From Spirochaetaceae bacterium (GTDB taxonomy: Bacteria; Spirochaetota; Spirochaetia; SZUA-6; Fen-1364), in contig PMZS01000114.1 of the NCBI GenBank assembly GCA_003170115.1, positions 16,146 to 21,454 on the forward strand: DNA of 5,309 nt, given 5' to 3'. A model generated the notes under the pieces. That model did no database searches. It was not told where the DNA came from and worked only from the letters and a program-made list of their open reading frames with translations. Shown in pieces: positions 1 to 5,309 of the stretch. The first letter of the stretch is position 1. Every line of letters starts with the position of its first letter. The position numbers and the translations under genes are program-made.

Positions 1-3000
1 CCCCTCGGTGTCGAGATAAAAACGTGGATCCTTGCAGATATCGGGGAAGATGATCTTTGGCGAGTCGAATACTTCGTAATATGCAACATCGTCTTGGATC
101 TCGTACCACGCGTACCGGCCCGGCTTTCTGCCATGAGCCTCTTTCTTGTCTTTCTTAGGCCTGAGATTGTTCTTCCATTTTTCAAGGTGCGATGCAATGC
201 CTGGGTAAAGGGAGATATCAATTCCTCTGCGCGCAAATATGATAAACTGCCTTTTCTGTCGCAATTGCCATCGACGAATTTCTTCGCCACCGATAACCGG
301 ACGGATTATTGATTTGTTTCTGGAATCCAGTGACATTAAAGATTTTGCCCTTGCCTCTTCGATCACGAAGGCCTCATTGAGTCCGGTCTTAATACCGTAA
401 TAGATTGCACCCTTTAAATATTTCCCGAGCCCGATTCCTGCCGCCATGAGCTTCGCAAGAAGTGCCGCGCTCGCCTCGTTATCGAAGGACCAGGCTGCCT
501 CGCCCAGCCGCCCTCGCTCTATCGCATAGGAATTGGTGTCCACAAAGCTCGCAAGGTCGAAGGCTTCGTCGAAGCGATCAGCCTTGCAGATGGAAATTGC
601 CCTTCCGTTTTCCGACTTCTCGAAGGCCGGAATGCACACGTAGGTATCTTTCGCGCTTTCAAAGACGGCCTTGCCGCCGAAGTCAATAATGGATCTGAGG
701 TAGCCCGTCTCGCAAAGGTATTTCCGCAGACCTTTCCCGTAGTTCGCTTTGAAGAAACTGTTCGACACAATGAACCGGAAGATGCCACCTTTCCGAAGTA
801 TATTGAGAGAGAGCTCGAAAAAATAGGAATAGATGTCCGCCGTGCCCTCAAAAGTCTTGTATCGATTTTCGAAATGAGGCTTGTACTCCCCAAGCTCCTC
901 CTGCCTGATATATGGCGGGTTCCCTATCACCGCATCAAAGCCGACAAAGGCGCCTTTTTCATCGAGAACTTCGGGAAACGTGTAACGCCATTCAAAGGCT
1001 TCTCGGAAAATTGGGTTCGCGTCGTCGCTCGCGAGCCGCTCCTCTATTACTCTAATCTGGTCTCGCAGTCTCACTATTCGAGCCTCGGCCTTGGTGTCTT
1101 TCTCCGCACGGGCAATAAGATCGGGAGCCTCAAGGTGGGCGAGCTCGCCCTTGAGGGGAATGAGCTTGAGGCGGTCGGGCATTGCATTGTAGGCGGCGCC
1201 GGCCAGGGCCTCCCGAATTTTGGCCATCACACTCTCGGCCTCTTGCTTCTCGTGCCTGGTCTTGGCGTTCTGGTAAGCGCGGACGGCATTCATCCAGTGG
1301 GCAATATTCCAGCCCTTCTTCTTGAGCGGTGCCGCGAGATCCATGTCAAGGGAATAGCGCGCGACCAGGCTGTTGCCGCGCTTAATATTCACATCGATGT
1401 TGGGCAGGGTCTCAAGCTCAGTGTAACCGGAATCCTCAGTGTAGTATGAGCTCTTCAGGAGCTCAATCCACAGGCGAAGCTTGCAAATCTGGACGGAGTT
1501 GCGATTCAGGTCAACACCGAAAAGGCAGTTCTCAATCAGGCGACGCTTCTCCTCGAAAAGAGTTTCGCGGAGGCGCTGGCGTTCGTTTTTCGTAAACGGC
1601 GCGCGATAGGTTGCAAAGGATGCGCTTTCCTCGTCAACGAGGAATAGCTCATCATTCTCGATAACGACGTGGACGTCCTTCAATCTCTTGCCGCTGCGGT
1701 CGGCAAGGATGCCAAGCTCGCTCTTCGAGGCGACGAGCTCATTGAGTACGGAGACGAGGAAGTGGCCGGATCCGACCGCCGGGTCGACAATGCGCAGGGA
1801 GTCAAAGATAGCGTTCGCCTCCAGGATCTCCGCCGAGCTCGTTCCAAGATCGTTGCTCAAGGAGCTCATGTCGGCATATTCCTTGCCCAGGGCTTGCGAA
1901 AATTTGAAAAGGACGATGGACTCGACCGTTTTCTTGGCCATGTACTGCGTAACGTAGCCTGGCGTGTAGAATGAGCCTTCCTTGTATCCGTTGATCTTTT
2001 CGAAAATGAGGCCAAGGACTGAGGCGCTGATGAGGGTCTTGCCTCGTTCCACCGCCGCGCCCTCGCCCTCGGCGGAGAAGTCGTATGCGTCGAGAAAGGC
2101 GAGGATATAGTCAAGAACGGGCATCTCTCCTGAGAGTCGCTCGCCACTGACATCCTTGAGGACTGTCCTGCCGTGAATACGAAGTGGGACGTGGGAATTG
2201 AGTCGATCCACGGGAAGAATATTCTCGAGCTCGGATTCCTCGAAGAGTGAGGAGTTTAGGTAGGGGACCTTGCCGAATCGATTCTGGAGACGCTCGCCGC
2301 GCTCGACCGGTTTCTTTGCGAGCACGCCAAAGAACAATTCGTGAAGCGCCTCAAAATCGGGCAGGGCATCTTTCGTAAGGAAGCGGTACGAATCGTCGCC
2401 TGAACGATGCTCAAGGATCTGTGCCTCGAGGAGTTTCATGAAGAGGAGTCGATTCACCCAGAGGAGGACGAGCTCGAGGACGACAGCGAAAGTCGCCTCC
2501 TCTACGCTCGCTCCAAAAAGTTCGCTCTCGTTCAGTCGGTCGATACCACGGGATAGCTCGAGCTTTTCCGCCCCAAGCTCGATGAGGGAGCCTGGAATGC
2601 GCGAAGGCGGATCAGGCCTGCGGATAACTAGCTTCGACCCTTCCTTGTGCTCTTCGAGGCCCATGAGGTGCAGGAGTTCGGAGTAGAACGCCTTGTCGAG
2701 GCTGTTCGAATCGTTCTGGAAAGGTTCCTTAAGGAGGTGAGCTGGCGAGAGAAGCTTGTAGGGTAGAATGAGGTCGGCAAGATCGAAGCCGGGGCTCCTT
2801 GAGGCGCGGTCGAGCTCGATGAGAGAGAGGTGGACGTACCAGATTGAACCTTCCGTGTTGAGGATGAAAGGTTTCGCGATCTCCGAATAGAAGTCGCCCG
2901 CGCCAAGGGCCAGTCCTGCGCCGCGCTCGCTGTCCTTGAAGGCTTGGACTAGGGCGCGGTTCTTCGCGAATGCCGCTTCGAAATCGCGTGCGTCGAAAAG

Positions 3001-3438
3001 ATATAGCTCGCGGACGTTCGAAATCGCCAGATGCTTAAGCTCGAGGTTATTCCCTTCGAAGCGCTCTCGAAGATGGTAGAGGATGAGCTCGTGTAGTGCT
3101 TTCGAGTTCTGATTGCCGTCGGAGAACATCTCTTGGAAGTTAGCGGGACGCTTCACCTCGAAGAGCACCTGCGGCTTGTCGCCGCCTTTCGTTCCGGCGT
3201 ATATCGCGAGATCGACCTTGCCCCTCGTGTTTATCGTATTTCGGTCGCGATAGAAGGATTCTTTCAGGAATTCAGCGAAGAGGTTCTTACAGTGCTCCTC
3301 GCTTTCCGTCTCATCGAGATCGTCGAAAAGCCGGTGAAGCGCCTCTGCAAAACGGAGGAGCTCCGCGCGTTCGATGGGCCGGCGGAGGTACGCCTTATTG
3401 AGCGCTTTCTTGACAGGTGCGACCGGAATGAAATCCAT
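1..3438 (-). CDS. Type IIG (Eco57I-like) fused restriction endonuclease / N6-adenine DNA methyltransferase, 3' end cut by window edge
   Basis: A single polypeptide expected to methylate adenine at a specific DNA site using SAM and to cleave unmodified DNA, defending the cell against phage and plasmids. All 1146 codons are open and the frame leaves the window at base 1. Visible in order: residues 44-63, an acidic helix; D76 with E94-V-K96, a PD-(D/E)XK nuclease motif; about 100-470, a helical family-typical region; GSFYTPG at 488-494 (motif X-like); DPAVGSGHFL at 552-561 (SAM-binding motif I); GVD at 641-643; a charged helical insert at about 717-806; NPPY at 840-843 (catalytic motif IV of N6-adenine enzymes); GIKTGLNEAFVI at 1015-1026 and PKIIFPDI at 1127-1134, both typical of TaqI-like recognition domains. 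The N-terminal part resembles what I recall as DUF7149. Start 3438 is chosen because GAGG lies 5 nt upstream; an in-frame ATG at 3477 lies inside the IS end and has no Shine-Dalgarno. No separate R, M or S gene is seen. A BREX PglX-type methylase is less likely given the nuclease motif. The C-terminus is missing. Confidence 0.93.
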   Translation of the reverse strand, partial: MDFIPVAPVKKALNKAYLRRPIERAELLRFAEALHRLFDDLDETESEEHCKNLFAEFLKESFYRDRNTINTRGKVDLAIYAGTKGGDKPQVLFEVKRPANFQEMFSDGNQNSKALHELILYHLRERFEGNNLELKHLAISNVRELYLFDARDFEAAFAKNRALVQAFKDSERGAGLALGAGDFYSEIAKPFILNTEGSIWYVHLSLIELDRASRSPGFDLADLILPYKLLSPAHLLKEPFQNDSNSLDKAFYSELLHLMGLEEHKEGSKLVIRRPDPPSRIPGSLIELGAEKLELSRGIDRLNESELFGASVEEATFAVVLELVLLWVNRLLFMKLLEAQILEHRSGDDSYRFLTKDALPDFEALHELFFGVLAKKPVERGERLQNRFGKVPYLNSSLFEESELENILPVDRLNSHVPLRIHGRTVLKDVSGERLSGEMPVLDYILAFLDAYDFSAEGEGAAVERGKTLISASVLGLIFEKINGYKEGSFYTPGYVTQYMAKKTVESIVLFKFSQALGKEYADMSSLSNDLGTSSAEILEANAIFDSLRIVDPAVGSGHFLVSVLNELVASKSELGILADRSGKRLKDVHVVIENDELFLVDEESASFATYRAPFTKNERQRLRETLFEEKRRLIENCLFGVDLNRNSVQICKLRLWIELLKSSYYTEDSGYTELETLPNIDVNIKRGNSLVARYSLDMDLAAPLKKKGWNIAHWMNAVRAYQNAKTRHEKQEAESVMAKIREALAGAAYNAMPDRLKLIPLKGELAHLEAPDLIARAEKDTKAEARIVRLRDQIRVIEERLASDDANPIFREAFEWRYTFPEVLDEKGAFVGFDAVIGNPPYIRQEELGEYKPHFENRYKTFEGTADIYSYFFELSLNILRKGGIFRFIVSNSFFKANYGKGLRKYLCETGYLRSIIDFGGKAVFESAKDTYVCIPAFEKSENGRAISICKADRFDEAFDLASFVDTNSYAIERGRLGEAAWSFDNEASAALLAKLMAAGIGLGKYLKGAIYYGIKTGLNEAFVIEEARAKSLMSLDSRNKSIIRPVIGGEEIRRWQLRQKRQFIIFARRGIDISLYPGIASHLEKWKNNLRPKKDKKEAHGRKPGRYAWYEIQDDVAYYEVFDSPKIIFPDICKDPRFYLDTEG

Positions 3439-3443
3439 TTTTG

Positions 3444-3447
3444 CCTC
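3444..3447 (-). promoter_or_regulatory. Ribosome-binding site of the R-M gene
   Basis: GAGG (within TGAGG) lies five bases before the ATG at 3438 on the minus strand. It decides this start over the in-frame ATG at 3477, which lacks any purine-rich element. It lies between the gene and the IS, so translation initiation should be intact after the insertion. Confidence 0.6.
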
Positions 3448-3455
3448 AGCAAAGC

Positions 3456-3461
3456 ATTGTA
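3456..3461 (-). promoter_or_regulatory. Candidate -10 box (TACAAT) of the original R-M promoter, separated from its -35
   Basis: TACAAT matches the sigma-70 -10 consensus at five of six positions and ends 17 bases before the R-M ATG. In the present sequence, the bases 16-18 nt further upstream are IS sequence with no -35 resemblance. With the IS and one target-repeat copy removed, TTGCCC (now at 5001-5006) falls exactly 17 bp upstream. The implied leader would be only about 10-12 nt, short but able to hold the GAGG. Assignment is by consensus matching only. Confidence 0.35.
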
Positions 3462-3463
3462 GA
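3460..3463. repeat. Target-site duplication, left copy (TAGA, within GTAGAC 3459-3464)
   Basis: TAGA directly abuts the left inverted repeat and is repeated at 4982-4985 directly after the right one. GTAGAC is identical at 3459-3464 and 4981-4986, so the duplication is either 4 bp with ends starting CCC or 6 bp with ends starting CCT. Confidence 0.8.
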
Positions 3464-3480
3464 CCCTGTAGTTGCATTAG
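3464..3480 (+). repeat. IS left terminal inverted repeat
   Basis: CCCTGTAGTTGCATTAG pairs with the reverse complement of 4965-4981 (CCCTAACGTTGCATTAG). The outer four bases and the inner ten match (GTTGCATTAG), with three mismatches between. This is a transposase-binding end. Confidence 0.88.
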
Positions 3481-3505
3481 CGCGGAAGTCTGATGAGGCT
3501 GTAAA
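3476..3505 (-). promoter_or_regulatory. Weak candidate outward promoter in the IS left end, facing the R-M gene
   Basis: On the minus strand TTTACA (3505-3500, five of six consensus positions) is followed after 18 bp by GCTAAT (3481-3476, four of six), inside the inverted repeat. It points at the R-M gene, whose start is about 40 bp further on. Outward promoters are known in this family (ISEcp1 driving beta-lactamase genes), although there at the opposite end of the element. Evidence here is consensus resemblance only. Confidence 0.25.
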
Positions 3506-3530
3506 CAAAAAAGTGGCATCCTGATATGGT
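3502..3530 (+). promoter_or_regulatory. Candidate transposase promoter with extended -10
   Basis: TAAACA (3502-3507, four of six) is followed after 17 bp by TATGGT (3525-3530, four of six), preceded by TGA, which gives an extended -10 TGn motif. The predicted transcript start would be about 45 bases before the GTG at 3581. It overlaps the opposing weak promoter candidate at 3476-3505, so the two could interfere. Confidence 0.35.
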
Positions 3531-3565
3531 AAATCCAAGCTTTTGCCGAGCGAGATTCACCACCC

Positions 3566-3571
3566 AGGAGG
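3566..3571 (+). promoter_or_regulatory. Shine-Dalgarno of the transposase gene
   Basis: AGGAGG, a full match to the anti-Shine-Dalgarno core, ends nine bases before the GTG at 3581. It supports the non-ATG start. Confidence 0.8.
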
Positions 3572-3580
3572 CCACCAAAG

Positions 3581-4957
3581 GTGAAGTTGAGCAAATCACA
3601 AATTCACTTCTCCGTCCAGAGCGTCCCCGAGCTTCGCTTCGAGGATCAACGGCTGACATCCTTCTCAGGATGCGTGCTTCTTCAGGAGTTATTCCGAGGG
3701 CTGAGACTCCGTAGCCGATTGCACGAATGCTTCGAGCACCGAAGCGAGAGGCTGATGGTTGGCTTCCCTTCGGTCGTGCTCATCTTGATCGTGCACCTGA
3801 TGCTGGGCTTTCGACGGCTTCGGGACATCGAGCGCTACCGAGAGGATCCGGTGGTGCTGCGGGCGTTGGGTCTGAGGCGGATGCCCAACGTGTCCACCGT
3901 GTGTCGAACGCTTTGTCGAGCGGACGGGGTAGGCGTAAGGAATGTTCGGCTGCTGTGCAGAGAGTATGTGCTCTCACGCTTGGAGACGGAGCGGCTTTCA
4001 CGAGTGACCATGGACTTTGACGGCTCGGTGATCTCCACGGGCAGGTTCGCCGAGGGTACCGCGGTGGGCTACAACAACAAGCGCAAGGGCGAGCGAAGCT
4101 ACTACCCGCTTCTGTGTACAATCCCGCAGACCGCTCAGGTCTTGGATGTCTTTCATCGAGCAGGCAACGTCCACGATTCCCACAACGCGATTGAGTTCAT
4201 GAGAGGATGCATCGAAGCGGTACGCTCTCGGTTGCCTTCGGCAATCTTGGAATCACGCAAGGATTCGGCCTTTTTCAGCGACAAAACGGTCGATTTCTTG
4301 GACTCCCAAGGCGTGCAGTTCAGTATCTCCGTTCCTTTCGAACGCTTCGCGGAGCTGAAGTCCACGATCGAGTCCCGACGGCGGTGGAACCCTCTGGACT
4401 CCCAGTGGGATTACTTCGAGAGCGACTGGGCACCCAAGTGTTGGGAGCATCGCTACCGATTCCTGTTTCTGCGCCATCGGGTGAAAAAACAAAACAAGGA
4501 GCCTGTGCAGTTGGGATTGTTCACCCCACACGAGGAAGGCTATGAGTTCAAGGTCATCGTGACCAACAAGGGCGGGAAGGCCAGACCGATCCTCCTGTTC
4601 CACAACGGTCGGGCAAGCCAGGAGAACATGTTCTCCGAGTTGAAGAGCCAGTGCAACCTGGACTACATACCCACTCGCAGGCTCTCAGGCAACCAACTGT
4701 ACTTCCTGTCGGCAGTGTTTGCTCACAACCTGTATCGCGAACTTCAGATGACCGTCCGAAGGGCCGACCGCCCGACAACCCCGAAACGCGCCGCTCTGTG
4801 GATATTCGAGGAAGCGGCCTCCATCCGTCACAAGCTCATCCAGCGAGCTGGGCGGCTGACTCGACCCCATGGACGACTGCGCCTCACGCTGAGTGGCAAC
4901 GAGATCACGCGAAAGGAATTGATGCGATACCTGAATGGACTCTCTCAGGCCGCGTAG
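3581..4957 (+). CDS. IS1380-family DDE transposase, GTG start, 458 residues
   Basis: Catalyses excision and insertion of the surrounding element by binding the terminal repeats and cutting and joining DNA with a metal-dependent RNase H-like core. Residues 60-112 show the family-typical N-terminal helices (a dlerlr-like stretch, then PNVSTVCRTL). The first acidic site is MDFD at 144-147 (D145 or D147); the second is KDSAFF with D228; the third lies in RASQENMFSELK at 344-355, with E348 the likely catalytic glutamate. The latter is the YREK signature Y-x2-R-x3-E-x6-K with exact spacing, but the tyrosine position holds H341. GNQLYFLSAVFAHNL (370-384) is the usual segment after it. The length is in the family range and there is no frameshift or internal stop. 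Start: GTG with AGGAGG nine bases upstream; no in-frame ATG fits better. The stop lies seven bases before the right inverted repeat. It appears active by sequence. Confidence 0.94.
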   Translation: MKLSKSQIHFSVQSVPELRFEDQRLTSFSGCVLLQELFRGLRLRSRLHECFEHRSERLMVGFPSVVLILIVHLMLGFRRLRDIERYREDPVVLRALGLRRMPNVSTVCRTLCRADGVGVRNVRLLCREYVLSRLETERLSRVTMDFDGSVISTGRFAEGTAVGYNNKRKGERSYYPLLCTIPQTAQVLDVFHRAGNVHDSHNAIEFMRGCIEAVRSRLPSAILESRKDSAFFSDKTVDFLDSQGVQFSISVPFERFAELKSTIESRRRWNPLDSQWDYFESDWAPKCWEHRYRFLFLRHRVKKQNKEPVQLGLFTPHEEGYEFKVIVTNKGGKARPILLFHNGRASQENMFSELKSQCNLDYIPTRRLSGNQLYFLSAVFAHNLYRELQMTVRRADRPTTPKRAALWIFEEAASIRHKLIQRAGRLTRPHGRLRLTLSGNEITRKELMRYLNGLSQAA

Positions 4958-4964
4958 ACGAATT

Positions 4965-4981
4965 CTAATGCAACGTTAGGG
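4965..4981 (-). repeat. IS right terminal inverted repeat
   Basis: On the minus strand it reads CCCTAACGTTGCATTAG, matching the left end at 14 of 17 positions. It begins seven bases after the transposase stop codon, so the element has essentially no downstream non-coding region. Confidence 0.88.
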
Positions 4982-4985
4982 TAGA
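4982..4985. repeat. Target-site duplication, right copy (TAGA, within GTAGAC 4981-4986)
   Basis: Direct repeat of the bases at 3460-3463, immediately outside the right inverted repeat. Identity of both copies indicates that the two flanks were contiguous before insertion. Confidence 0.8.
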
Positions 4986-5309
4986 CTCTCTCCGCTGGGT
5001 GGGCAAGCATTTCAGGTTTGATCATTCAAGCCGATGCGCCTTGAACGTCGTGTACGCCGCAGTGAACGCTACTGCAGGAGCTCGCAGCACTCTAAGATCG
5101 ATGCCCATGCACGATTATCTTCACTGTCTCCTGTCGCCAAACTTCACAAGGCACGACCGAGTATAGGGCGTTGAGGCGGATCGTTTTGCCCTCCGTGACA
5201 ATACAGTGTTGCCAGAAAAAAATCGGAAAAACTTCCCAAAGATTATAGAATGCTATGCCGCCTTTCGAGCCAGCGATAGTCCTCTCATGGAATGCAAAAG
5301 AGAGAATGG
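4986..5309. other. Displaced upstream region of the R-M gene, no convincing gene
   Basis: Before the insertion this stretch was directly upstream of the R-M gene. I see no gene that I can support. On the minus strand a frame enters from the right edge and stays open for 71 codons to a TAG at 5094-5092, with no recognisable motif; another ends at 5253 after 18 codons. On the plus strand an ATG at 5255 is open for its 18 codons to the edge but lacks a Shine-Dalgarno. A short GGAA/TTCC hairpin (5225-5236) followed on the minus strand by seven T residues (5222-5216) is a weak terminator-like signal. No tRNA or repeat array is visible. Confidence 0.5.
5001..5006 (-). promoter_or_regulatory. Candidate displaced -35 box (TTGCCC) of the original R-M promoter
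   Basis: TTGCCC on the minus strand matches TTGACA at four of six positions. In the reconstructed pre-insertion sequence it is 17 bp from TACAAT at 3456-3461; now about 1.5 kb of IS lies between them. The match alone is modest. The optimal spacing in the reconstructed sequence is the main support. Confidence 0.3.

Larger units (their letters stand above)
3464..4981 (+). mobile_element. Complete IS1380-family insertion sequence, about 1.52 kb
   Basis: The element is bounded by 17-bp imperfect inverted repeats starting CCC, contains one intact transposase gene, and is flanked on both sides by TAGA. IS1380-family elements move by a DDE transposase, usually have ends starting with CC, and generate 4-5 bp duplications, so a 4-bp TAGA duplication fits. 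An alternative boundary at 3465-4980 gives a 6-bp GTAGAC duplication, because the bases next to the ends are ambiguous. There is no passenger gene; nearly all the interior is transposase. It lies 25 bp upstream of the R-M start codon and is transcribed away from that gene. I cannot name the specific IS. Confidence 0.88.

Noticed and set aside
519..893. 124-codon minus-strand frame and other shorter frames at 1866-2153, 2628-2906 and 3264-3452
   Set aside because: They overlap the long R-M frame on the same strand in another phase, and their Ser/Arg-rich translations are typical of out-of-frame reading.
874..1449. 191-codon open frame on the plus strand
   Set aside because: It lies exactly codon-on-codon antisense to the R-M gene, covering the conserved GVD-to-NPPY region. 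It has no Shine-Dalgarno and no recognisable motifs, and is explained by the gene's GAG/CTC-rich codon use.
1..3438. BREX PglX or DISARM methylase instead of a type IIG enzyme
   Set aside because: The N-terminal D76/E94/K96 nuclease motif and the absence of any companion BREX or DISARM gene favour a fused R-M enzyme, although the neighbouring genes to the left are not visible.
3439..3477. Upstream in-frame ATG at 3477 as the R-M start
   Set aside because: It lies inside the IS inverted repeat, has no Shine-Dalgarno, and would be an accident of the insertion; the ATG at 3438 has GAGG at good spacing.
3780..4603. Several 61-116 codon frames overlapping the transposase on both strands
   Set aside because: They are shadows of a well-supported transposase gene and have no start signals or family resemblance.
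4954..4959. Third copy of GTAGAC overlapping the transposase stop codon
   Set aside because: It is internal to the right inverted repeat and the transposase reading frame, so it cannot be the target duplication; likely chance.
5242..5249. TATAAT on the minus strand and TATAGA on the plus strand as promoters
   Set aside because: Neither has a recognisable -35 at 16-18 bp, and the minus-strand one is far from the original R-M start.

Overview
The window is bacterial and carries two substantial genes: a very large minus-strand restriction-modification gene that runs off the left edge, and a complete IS1380-family insertion sequence sitting just upstream of that gene's start codon. The sequence does not identify the host. 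The R-M gene has moderate-to-high GC with a strong preference for GAG, CTC, TTC and AAG codons. It belongs to a family of fused Eco57I-like enzymes found in many bacterial phyla. The short right flank gives no taxonomic clue.

Layout. Positions 1-3438 (minus strand) are one uninterrupted reading frame of 1146 codons with no stop inside the window. It encodes a single-chain type IIG (Eco57I-like) enzyme: an N-terminal PD-(D/E)XK nuclease motif, a gamma-type N6-adenine DNA methyltransferase (DPAVGSGHFL ... NPPY), and the first part of a TaqI-like target-recognition domain. About 46% of the bases in positions 1-420 are G or C, against about 57% in the next 300 bases. The step falls at the methyltransferase/recognition-domain boundary, which suggests a swapped specificity module.

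Positions 3464-4981 are an apparently complete IS1380-family element of about 1.52 kb. It has 17-bp imperfect terminal inverted repeats, a GTG-started 458-residue DDE transposase with a strong Shine-Dalgarno sequence, and a short direct repeat at both ends (TAGA, extendable to GTAGAC depending on where the ends are drawn). The intact ends, target repeat and transposase suggest a fairly recent insertion.

Positions 4986-5309 are the displaced former upstream region of the R-M gene, with no convincing gene. If the element and one copy of the repeat are removed in silico, a promoter-like pair appears (TTGCCC, 17 bp, TACAAT) just in front of the R-M ribosome-binding site. The insertion therefore appears to have separated the -35 from the -10 of that candidate promoter. 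The R-M gene could be silenced, or it could now depend on a promoter inside the left end of the element. I see no CRISPR array, tRNA or rRNA, and no wholly novel system. The most interesting points are the promoter split and the recognition-domain composition step.
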